Assembly: GCA_041690515.1 (NCBI GenBank)
Contig: JAWLHF010000126.1
Span: 1 to 8,059 of the forward strand
Reading direction: 5' to 3'
DNA length: 8,059 nt
Source of the DNA: BRH-c25 sp041690515
GTDB lineage: Bacteria > Bacillota > Clostridia > Lutisporales > Lutisporaceae
Made by a program: the position numbers and the translations under genes. The notes below the pieces were generated by a model, which was given only the letters and a program-made list of their open reading frames with translations, did not search any database and was not told where the DNA came from. This document shows positions 1 to 5,116 of the stretch, in pieces (position 1 is the stretch's first letter; each line of letters starts with the position of its first letter).

Positions 1-81
1 CATCATCAATTCTATCAAAGGAGGTTTTCTTTTTCTACTCATAGCTGGAAGCCTTTTTGAACCACGGGTATAGCCCGTGGT
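1..81 (-). mobile_element. Possible IS200/IS605-type element end (partial)
   Basis: A perfect 8-bp hairpin lies at 61-81 (ACCACGGG, five-base loop, CCCGTGGT). On the minus strand it is followed by a short linker and an anti-Shine-Dalgarno stretch, AAAACCTCCTTTG, at about 27-15. This arrangement resembles the left ends of IS200/IS605-family elements, where a subterminal hairpin is recognised by the single-strand transposase TnpA and a leader segment can pair with the tnpA ribosome binding site. The resemblance is from pattern memory, not a search. A minus-strand frame is open from an ATG at 42 to the window edge (MSRKRKPPLIELMM), but it has only a weak AAGG upstream and does not look like a TnpA N-terminus, so I do not call it a gene. 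The element would have inserted just beyond the spoVS terminator. An unrelated hairpin in a spacer is the alternative. Confidence 0.4.
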
Positions 82-91
82 ATTCGTAATA

Positions 92-123
92 CAAAAAAAT
101 TACCTGCCTTAAAAAGCAGGTAA
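92..123 (-). terminator. Intrinsic terminator after spoVS
   Basis: Perfect 7-bp stem TACCTGC/GCAGGTA at 101-107 and 116-122 with an eight-base loop, followed on the minus strand by a run of seven T (complement of the A run at 93-99). It begins only six bases past the spoVS stop codon, so it closes the spoVS transcript. The A-rich flank on the other side could also give weak termination for plus-strand transcripts. Confidence 0.9.
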
Positions 124-128
124 AAATA

Positions 129-389
129 CTATCTTGGTTCTATTATAAGCTTGATTGCGGTTCTCTCTTCGCCTTCTATCTCAATATCTGTGAAGGCCGG
201 TACACATATCAGATCGATTCCTGCCGGTGCTACAAATCCTCTCGCTATTGCGACTGCCTTTATAGCTTGGTTCAATGCACCTGCACCGATTGTCTGAATC
301 TCTGCGGAGCCCTTTTCTCTCAACACACCTGCTAAAGCCCCTGCAACAGAGTTAGGGTTTGATTTTGCTGAAACCTTTAATACTTCCAT
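129..389 (-). CDS. spoVS: Stage V sporulation protein S
   Basis: Encodes an 86-residue protein, the same length as Bacillus subtilis SpoVS and nearly identical to it along its whole length as I recall that sequence (MEVLKVSAKSNPNSVAGALA at the start, EGEERTAIKLIIEPR at the end). SpoVS is a small Alba-like protein needed for progress of sporulation past stage V in Bacillus; its molecular partner is unclear, and the Alba fold suggests nucleic-acid binding. The start is supported by AAGGGGGG at 404-397 and by the conserved N-terminus. The gene is monocistronic in appearance: a sigma-H-type promoter lies upstream (450-476) and a strong terminator directly downstream. Its position after rny and ymdB fits a developmental cluster. 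Its presence implies an endospore former or a recent descendant of one. Confidence 0.97.
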   Translation of the reverse strand: MEVLKVSAKSNPNSVAGALAGVLREKGSAEIQTIGAGALNQAIKAVAIARGFVAPAGIDLICVPAFTDIEIEGEERTAIKLIIEPR

Positions 390-449
390 GATAAGCCCCC
401 CTTAAAAATTGAATGAATCCAAATTATACTAATTATCTATACACAGTTA

Positions 450-476
450 ATTCTACAAATTTTACAAAAATCCTCC
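450..476 (-). promoter_or_regulatory. Sigma-H-type promoter for spoVS
   Basis: On the minus strand GGAGGATTT (476-468) matches the sigma-H -35 consensus RnAGGAwWW at every position, and GTAGAAT (456-450) matches the -10 consensus RnnGAAT, with an 11-base spacer. Transcription would start near 443, leaving a leader of about 55 bases. B. subtilis spoVS is a known sigma-H target, so sequence and biology agree. A weaker sigma-A possibility (TTAACT, 16 bases, TATAAT at 427-422) lies slightly downstream and could give basal expression. Confidence 0.8.
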
Positions 477-525
477 TTTTTTCTACAATTTTGAATATTG
501 AATTATTGTTTTTCTGTGTTTTCAT

Positions 526-1293
526 TTAGCCATCTATTCTGCTTATTCCGGTAACCTTGCAGTCATCATCAAGCCGGATGATAACAGCACCTAGGACGAT
601 ATCACCCCTTGCAACCTCAAAACGAGCAGGCATACCGGTTATGAACTTTCTGATTACTATATCCTTATCGACTCCCAGTATGGAATCTCTGGGACCGGTC
701 ATTCCTGTATCGGTAATGTAAGCAGTACCTCCAGGAAGTACTCTTTCATCGGAGGTCTGTACATGGGTATGTGTACCCAATACAGCATGGACCTTTCCGT
801 CAAGATACCAGCCCATTGCAAGCTTTTCAGATGTCGCTTCCCCATGAAAATCAACGATTATAATGTCTGCCATGTTATTTATCTCATTGAGTATTTCATC
901 AACTGTCCTGAAGGGACAGTCTATACAATCCATGAAAACTCTTCCGCAGAGGTTTATTACTGCTATTTTCTTTCCGGCCTTCTCTGATATCCTATAGCCT
1001 TTCCCGGGGGTTCCCTTTGGGTAATTTGCAGGTCTCACCAATCTGTCTGATTCTTCAATGAAATCATAAACCTCCTTTTTTGACCAGGAGTGATTGCCCA
1101 GTGTTATCATATCCGCGCCAAAACCAAGTAATTCATCATATGTACTCTTGGTAATACCTACGCCCCCTGCGCTGTTCTCACCGTTGACAATGGTAAAATC
1201 GATAGAATTTTCATCTATCAGCCTTTTAAGATTTTTACTCAGATAATTCCTGCCGGGCCTGCCGACAACATCACCTATGAATAAAATGTTCAT
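526..1293 (-). CDS. ymdB: YmdB-type metallophosphoesterase
   Basis: A 255-residue protein of the YmdB/TIGR00282 family, close to the usual 255-265. YmdB is a cytoplasmic dinuclear metallophosphoesterase with 2',3'- or 3',5'-cyclic nucleotide phosphodiesterase activity; in B. subtilis it influences the switch between motility and biofilm formation. All expected metal ligands are visible: Asp8 in GDVVGRPGR, Glu39 and Asn40 in NGEN, Asn67 and His68 in GNHSW, His150 in DFHGEATSEK, and His175 and His177 in GTHTHVQTSDERVLPGG. The enzyme should therefore be active. GGAGGT at 1303-1298 lies four to five bases before the ATG. It follows rny by 94 bases, a linkage conserved in many Firmicutes, but an intrinsic terminator lies between them, so ymdB probably depends on partial read-through: I see a TATAAT (1332-1327) but no matching -35. 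Its exact substrate in this organism is inferred. Confidence 0.95.
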   Translation of the reverse strand: MNILFIGDVVGRPGRNYLSKNLKRLIDENSIDFTIVNGENSAGGVGITKSTYDELLGFGADMITLGNHSWSKKEVYDFIEESDRLVRPANYPKGTPGKGYRISEKAGKKIAVINLCGRVFMDCIDCPFRTVDEILNEINNMADIIIVDFHGEATSEKLAMGWYLDGKVHAVLGTHTHVQTSDERVLPGGTAYITDTGMTGPRDSILGVDKDIVIRKFITGMPARFEVARGDIVLGAVIIRLDDDCKVTGISRIDG

Positions 1294-1342
1294 ATTTACC
1301 TCCGGTAATAAAATTAAATAGTCACTATTATATATTATTATT

Positions 1343-1380
1343 AAAAAAGGCGGCTACATGCATTTACCATGTATTGCCGC
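1343..1380 (-). terminator. Intrinsic terminator between rny and ymdB
   Basis: On the minus strand GCGGC (1380-1376), a two-base bulge, TACATG (1373-1368), a seven-base loop, then CATGTA and GCCGCC (1360-1349), followed by six T (1348-1343). The stem pairs 11 bp around the bulge. It begins eight bases after the rny stop and should end most rny transcripts, setting rny:ymdB stoichiometry. Confidence 0.85.
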
Positions 1381-1387
1381 GCATTTT

Positions 1388-2923
1388 CTATTTTGCATAT
1401 TCAATTGCCCTTGTTTCTCTGATTACATTAACTTTAATCTGACCAGGATATTCAAGCTCGTCTTCTATTCTCTTTACAATGTCTCTGGCTATATAGACGA
1501 TTTCACTGTCGCTGACATCTTCAGGCTTAACCATGATTCTAACTTCTCTGCCGGCTTGAATTGCAAAAGATTTTTCAACTCCATTAAATGAATTAGCGAT
1601 TTCCTCGATTTTTTCCAAACGTTTGATATAGGACTCCAATGTCTCTCTTCTGGCTCCAGGTCTTGCAGCAGATATTGCATCAGCTGCCTGAACAAGAACA
1701 GCCTCAACTGTTGTTGCCTCGATATCACCATGATGGGCTGCCACAGCGTGTATTACTTCGCTGGATTCCTTGTACTTTTTAACCAAGTCAGCACCAATCT
1801 GTACATGGGGTCCTTCAACTTCGTGATCCACTGCTTTACCCAGGTCATGCAGCAAGCCTGCTCTCTTTGCAAGCTTTACATCTGCCCCAAGCTCTGCTGC
1901 CATTGCCGCAGCAAGATGAGCCACTTCAATTGAATGCTTTAATACATTCTGTCCATAACTTGTTCTAAATTTCAATCTTCCCAAAAGCCTTATCAGCTCC
2001 GGATGTAATCCATGAACTCCAGTATCGAAGGTAGCTTGTTCTCCCTGTTCTCTGATGTAGTTGTCTACTTCCTTCTTGGACTTTTCTACCATTTCTTCTA
2101 TTCTTGCAGGATGTATCCTTCCATCTACAATCAGTTTTTCAAGTGCAACTCTTGCAACTTCTCTTCTGATTGGATCAAAACCGGATAGTATAACTGCCTC
2201 TGGTGTATCATCGATAATCAGATCGATGCCTGTGAGTGTTTCCAACGTTCTTATGTTTCTGCCTTCACGTCCTATTATTCTGCCCTTCATTTCATCATTG
2301 GGCAGCGGGACTACTGATACTGTGGTTTCGGCAACGTGGTCTGCCGAGCACTTTTGAATAGCATTGCCGATAATTTCCTTGGCTTTTCTTTCTGCTTCTT
2401 CCTTAGCCTTGGATTCTATATCCTTAATCATCATCGCAGCCTCATGTCTGATCTGCTTTTCAATATCGTTCAAAAGTAATTGTTTTGCCTCTTCTGATGA
2501 TAAGCCCGATAATCTCTCCAGTTCCTCTACTTGCTTCTTGTAGAGTTCCTGTACTTCCTCGTGGGATTTTTGTATTTCCTTTTGTTTCTTTGCGATTGCT
2601 TCATCTCTTTGTTCCAGGGTTTCAACCTTTTTGTCAAGGCTCTCCTCCCTCTGCAGCAATCTTCTTTCTATTCTTTGTATTTCATTCCTTCTGTCACGTG
2701 TTTCCTTGTCCAGCTCTGCTCTTAGCTTATGTATCTCTTCCTTAGCCTCAAGCACAACTTCCTTCTTTTTCGTCTCCGCTTGTCTCTCAGCATCAGCAAC
2801 AATCTTGCCGGCATGAGTCTCAGCGTTCTTTATAGTAGATTCAGCAATATATCTTCTAACTAAATACCCTATTATAAAGGTAATTAGTGCAATTGCTATA
2901 TATATTAGAAATTCGATAACAAT
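1388..2923 (-). CDS. rny: Ribonuclease Y, membrane-anchored endoribonuclease
   Basis: RNase Y is the major mRNA-decay endonuclease of Firmicutes and is held at the membrane. Read from an ATT at 2923 it has 511 residues (B. subtilis about 520). In order: hydrophobic anchor at about 2-22 then RR; a long charged coiled coil at about 40-180; a KH RNA-binding domain with GRIIGREGRN at about 214-223; and an HD phosphohydrolase domain with KHS.E.AH near 330, HDLGK at about 359-363, HH near 397 and D415 in AADAISAARPGAR. The C-terminus RETRAIEYAK is typical. The first conventional start codon in frame is a GTG at 2755, which would delete the anchor and part of the coil. Upstream of the anchor there is an in-frame TAA at 2956-2954 and no ATG, GTG or TTG after it. 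An ideal Shine-Dalgarno (2934-2925) places initiation at ATT 2923 or ATC 2917. Identity is certain; the exact start is not. Confidence 0.95.
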   Translation of the reverse strand: MVIEFLIYIAIALITFIIGYLVRRYIAESTIKNAETHAGKIVADAERQAETKKKEVVLEAKEEIHKLRAELDKETRDRRNEIQRIERRLLQREESLDKKVETLEQRDEAIAKKQKEIQKSHEEVQELYKKQVEELERLSGLSSEEAKQLLLNDIEKQIRHEAAMMIKDIESKAKEEAERKAKEIIGNAIQKCSADHVAETTVSVVPLPNDEMKGRIIGREGRNIRTLETLTGIDLIIDDTPEAVILSGFDPIRREVARVALEKLIVDGRIHPARIEEMVEKSKKEVDNYIREQGEQATFDTGVHGLHPELIRLLGRLKFRTSYGQNVLKHSIEVAHLAAAMAAELGADVKLAKRAGLLHDLGKAVDHEVEGPHVQIGADLVKKYKESSEVIHAVAAHHGDIEATTVEAVLVQAADAISAARPGARRETLESYIKRLEKIEEIANSFNGVEKSFAIQAGREVRIMVKPEDVSDSEIVYIARDIVKRIEDELEYPGQIKVNVIRETRAIEYAK

Positions 2924-2924
2924 T

Positions 2925-2934
2925 TCACCTCCTT
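2925..2934 (-). promoter_or_regulatory. Full-consensus Shine-Dalgarno of rny at a non-standard start
   Basis: AAGGAGGTGA matches the 3' end of 16S rRNA over ten bases. Counting from AGGAGG, ATT lies four bases on and ATC ten bases on, both in the RNase Y frame. A TTG five bases on is in a different frame and stops after five codons (TTG TTA TCG AAT TTC TAA). The site therefore locates initiation at the membrane anchor rather than at the distant GTG 2755, which has no comparable site. Confidence 0.85.
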
Positions 2935-3053
2935 GTTTTCTATAAGTACTTGATTATCGGAAACGGCTTCCACAAAACCTTTTTACATATCATCATTTAC
3001 ATAATTAAAAAAAAATAAGAACGTCCCACTTTCAACTTCACCACATCAAAATA

Positions 3054-3082
3054 ATTTTATTACTTATACAAAATTTTGTCAA
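3054..3082 (-). promoter_or_regulatory. Sigma-A promoter for rny
   Basis: TTGACA (3082-3077), a 17-base spacer and TAAAAT (3059-3054) form a near-consensus housekeeping promoter on the minus strand. Transcription would start near 3047, giving an untranslated leader of about 120 bases before the rny Shine-Dalgarno. The leader holds a run of nine U (complement of 3015-3007). A 12-bp palindrome ACAAAATTTTGT (3068-3079) and an inverted repeat TTGTCA-N8-TGACAA (3076-3095) overlap the -35 box and may be operator sequence. Confidence 0.85.
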
Positions 3083-3118
3083 GTTATTGTGACAATTCAA
3101 ACAATTTAAGAACGATTT

Positions 3119-3139
3119 GCAAAATTCCGAGAATTTTGC
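3119..3139 (-). repeat. Perfect hairpin downstream of recX
   Basis: GCAAAATTC, loop of three, GAATTTTGC: a 9-bp perfect inverted repeat about 55 bases past the recX stop. The minus-strand sequence after it (AAATCGTTCTTAAATTG) lacks a proper T run, so it would be a weak terminator at best. It could be a transcript-end stabiliser for the recA-recX message or a protein-binding dyad upstream of the rny promoter. Confidence 0.5.
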
Positions 3140-3193
3140 CGTCATATACAATGTTTGCTCTATAATTAATAACTCTCTATTACAGGCTGCTTT

Positions 3194-3826
3194 CTACCAA
3201 ATATCAGTCTCCTCTAAATCCAGCTCTGATATTACTTTCTTACATACTTCCATTGAGAAGCCTTTCCTGTACAAGAAGGCAATCAGTTTTGAAGCCTTTT
3301 CCCTTTTATCTCCCTTCATTCCTGCCGCCTTTTTTACAGCTGCTTTTAATGCTGAGCTGTAATCATCAATATCTGACTCTTCCAGTTTCTGCTGTATGAT
3401 TTCGCTGTCAACACCTTTATTTGCAAGCTTGTAGTAGAGACTTCTCCTACTTGTGCCGGAAGTGTGGCTCATACTTCTGATAAAGCTCTCAGTATAGCTT
3501 TCATCATTGATATATCTGATATCCTTCAAGTATTCAAGGGCTTTTCTGATTGCTTTTTCCGGATACTGCTTATTCTTAAGCTTCTTTTCAATTTCATGCT
3601 CTGTTTTTGAAGAGCGTGCAAGTAAATGAAGGGCATCTCTCAATGCACTCTTATACTGTATTATTTCCAGTTTTCCGTTAAATTCATCCGCATTAAGCTC
3701 CATTCCTTCATTTAATTTCAATTCTTCGACTATTTCTCTGTCTACTGAGCTATGATATTCACCGTCAACAAATATGCTGCATCTGTTTTTGTTTCTTTTC
3801 TGAGCTTCAATCTTTGTGATTATCAT
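3194..3826 (-). CDS. recX: Regulatory protein RecX
   Basis: A 210-residue RecX-family protein. RecX binds in the groove of RecA filaments and modulates, usually inhibits, recombinase and coprotease activity. The family is built of repeated three-helix modules; the first is clearest at residues 62-116, with ALHLLARSSKTEHEIEKKL followed by YLKDIRYINDESYTESFIRS, both family hallmarks. Two further helical modules follow (RRSLYYKLANKGVDSEII at about 127-144; KASKLIAFLYRKGF at about 177-190). B. subtilis RecX is longer (about 264), but 150-220 is common in other phyla, and nothing looks truncated. The ATG at 3826 has only a weak AAGG (3840-3837) ten bases upstream, suggesting modest translation. 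It follows recA by 123 bases, separated by a hairpin, the usual recA-recX arrangement, and is presumably expressed by read-through from the SOS-controlled recA promoter. Confidence 0.93.
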   Translation of the reverse strand: MIITKIEAQKRNKNRCSIFVDGEYHSSVDREIVEELKLNEGMELNADEFNGKLEIIQYKSALRDALHLLARSSKTEHEIEKKLKNKQYPEKAIRKALEYLKDIRYINDESYTESFIRSMSHTSGTSRRSLYYKLANKGVDSEIIQQKLEESDIDDYSSALKAAVKKAAGMKGDKREKASKLIAFLYRKGFSMEVCKKVISELDLEETDIW

Positions 3827-3890
3827 TGGATCACTACCTTATATTTTGATTTCATAAGAGTTTATTACAGTATTTTATAAATACCGCAAA

Positions 3891-3936
3891 TAAGAACTAA
3901 CCTCTATCCATTATTTATGATAGAGGTTGATTCTTA
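3891..3936 (-). terminator. Hairpin attenuator between recA and recX
   Basis: A perfect 10-bp stem AACCTCTATC/GATAGAGGTT (3899-3908 and 3919-3928) with a ten-base loop is extended by TAAGAA/TTCTTA across a mismatched pair. It starts about 14 bases past the recA stop. On the minus strand the tail reads TTCTTATTTGC, a weak U tract, so it probably terminates only part of the transcripts, lowering recX relative to recA. Partial terminators at this point are known in other bacteria. Confidence 0.65.
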
Positions 3937-3949
3937 TTCATTAAATTAA

Positions 3950-4990
3950 TTATAACTCATCATTATCCGAAGAACCTTCTTCAGAAGCAGGTCTGGCTTT
4001 GGATATTCCCATATTGTACATTTCTCTGATCTTGTTCTCTATCTCAACTATAAGCTCGGGATTCTCTTTGAGATACTGCTTTGCATTCTCCCTGCCCTGG
4101 CCTATCCTTGTATCACCATAGGAGTACCATGCACCGCTTTTGAGTACTATATCATTGTTGGCGGCTACGTCAAGTACGCTTCCTTCTCTTGAAATACCCT
4201 CTCCATACATAATATCAAACTCTGCCTGCTTGAAAGGAGGTGCTACTTTGTTTTTTACAACCTTGACCCTTGTACGGCTGCCGGTTATGTCAGTGCCCTG
4301 CTTGATATTCTCTACCCTTCTGACTTCCAATCTTACTGAAGCATAGAACTTAAGTGCTCTACCACCCGGTGTTGTCTCAGGATTGCCGAACATTACTCCT
4401 ACTTTCTCTCTAAGCTGATTGATGAATATTGCTGTGGTTTTAGACTTACTTATAGCTCCTGCAAGCTTTCTCAATGCTTGTGACATAAGCCTTGCTTGAA
4501 GTCCCACATGGGCATCTCCCATTTCGCCGTCTATTTCAGCCTTTGGAACCAATGCCGCAACAGAATCGACAACTACTACATCCAGCGCTCCGCTGCGAAC
4601 AAGTGTTTCGGCTATTTCAAGAGCCTGTTCCCCTGTGTCCGGCTGAGATACTATCAGGTTCTCTATGTCTACACCCAGGTTCTTTGCATATAAAGGATCC
4701 AATGCATGCTCAGCGTCAATGAAAGCGGCTTCTCCGCCATTTTTCTGCGCTTCTGCAATTATATGGAGCGCCACTGTAGTCTTACCGGAGGATTCCGGTC
4801 CGTATATCTCAACTATTCTTCCTCTTGGTACACCACCTATACCCAAGGCTATATCCAATTCTATCGAACCTGTGGACACAGCTTCAATGTTCATCTTTGT
4901 AGCTTCTCCAAGTTTCATAATAGAACCTTTTCCAAACTGCTTTTCAACCTGGCTTAAAGCCAGTTCTATCGCTTTCTTTTTATCGTTCAT
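3950..4990 (-). CDS. recA: Recombinase RecA
   Basis: A 346-residue RecA, the standard length. It polymerises on single-stranded DNA, catalyses ATP-dependent strand exchange and, as an activated filament, promotes LexA self-cleavage. Key elements are intact: N-terminal polymerisation helix; Walker A GPESSGKTT at 64-72; catalytic Glu94 in IDAEHALDP; Walker B LDVVVVDS ending at Asp142; the allosteric Gln192 in NQLREKVGVMFG with loop L2 to PETTPGG; and an acidic C-terminal tail SEEGSSDNDEL that tempers DNA binding. The ATG at 4990 is fixed by the conserved N-terminus (MNDKKKAIELALSQVEKQFG) and an in-frame TAG shortly upstream with no other start between. The only Shine-Dalgarno (AAGGAAGGTG) is unusually far away with a small hairpin between. 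The gene has its own promoter and LexA box, so it should be SOS-induced; recX follows. Confidence 0.99.
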   Translation of the reverse strand: MNDKKKAIELALSQVEKQFGKGSIMKLGEATKMNIEAVSTGSIELDIALGIGGVPRGRIVEIYGPESSGKTTVALHIIAEAQKNGGEAAFIDAEHALDPLYAKNLGVDIENLIVSQPDTGEQALEIAETLVRSGALDVVVVDSVAALVPKAEIDGEMGDAHVGLQARLMSQALRKLAGAISKSKTTAIFINQLREKVGVMFGNPETTPGGRALKFYASVRLEVRRVENIKQGTDITGSRTRVKVVKNKVAPPFKQAEFDIMYGEGISREGSVLDVAANNDIVLKSGAWYSYGDTRIGQGRENAKQYLKENPELIVEIENKIREMYNMGISKARPASEEGSSDNDEL

Positions 4991-4996
4991 TGTTGC

Positions 4997-5021
4997 GCAG
5001 ATAAACTGCTACACCTTCCTT
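4997..5021 (-). promoter_or_regulatory. Distant recA Shine-Dalgarno with intervening hairpin
   Basis: On the minus strand AAGGAAGGTG (5021-5012) is the only good ribosome binding site before the recA ATG (4990), leaving 21 bases between them, far over the usual 5-10. GCAG-TTTAT-CTGC (5009-4997) lies in that gap and can form a 4-bp hairpin; folding out its 13 bases would leave about eight. The sequence is plain; the functional reading is inference. Confidence 0.5.
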
Positions 5022-5049
5022 TCATATGTGCTGCCTTATTACGGCGAAG

Positions 5050-5063
5050 CGAACAAATGTTCT
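5050..5063. promoter_or_regulatory. LexA (SOS) box at recA
   Basis: CGAACAAATGTTCT contains GAAC-N4-GTTC exactly and differs from the Gram-positive SOS consensus CGAACRNRYGTTCG only in the last base and perhaps one inner position. It lies about 10 bases past the recA -10 box, covering roughly +3 to +16, where bound LexA would block initiation. It is strong evidence for a LexA-controlled SOS response in this organism. Confidence 0.9.
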
Positions 5064-5072
5064 TATGTTTAT

Positions 5073-5101
5073 ATTATATTATAATGCAAAATAATAGTCA
5101 A
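5073..5101 (-). promoter_or_regulatory. Sigma-A promoter for recA
   Basis: TTGACT (5101-5096), a 17-base spacer and a perfect TATAAT (5078-5073) on the minus strand. The start would be near 5066, giving a leader of about 75 bases. The -35 box starts only about 15 bases after the cinA stop, with no terminator between, so basal read-through from cinA can add to SOS-induced recA transcription. Confidence 0.9.
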
Positions 5102-5116
5102 TAAAATTACAGAATT

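Noticed and set aside
17..24. Plus-strand AAAGGAGG resembling a ribosome binding site
   Set aside because: No ATG, GTG or TTG follows at a usable distance on the plus strand; the minus-strand reading as an anti-Shine-Dalgarno of an insertion-sequence leader fits better.
2753..2755. GTG as the true start of RNase Y
   Set aside because: It would remove the conserved membrane anchor and part of the coiled coil, has no strong Shine-Dalgarno, and the upstream frame is open, encodes the expected anchor and begins next to an ideal ribosome binding site.
2940..2996. Upstream ORF of 18 codons in the rny leader (MMICKKVLWKPFPIIKYL)
   Set aside because: It ends just before the rny Shine-Dalgarno, which is suggestive, but it has no ribosome binding site and its length is within chance for this composition.
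3870..3884. GTATTT-TAT-AAATAC hairpin upstream of recX
   Set aside because: Six AT-rich base pairs in AT-rich DNA; too weak and too likely by chance to call a regulatory element.
4665..5084. Plus-strand open frame of 139 codons opposite recA
   Set aside because: It is the antisense shadow of recA and its leader, with no ribosome binding site and no recognisable protein; other plus-strand frames opposite rny, cinA, pgsA and rimO were rejected for the same reason.
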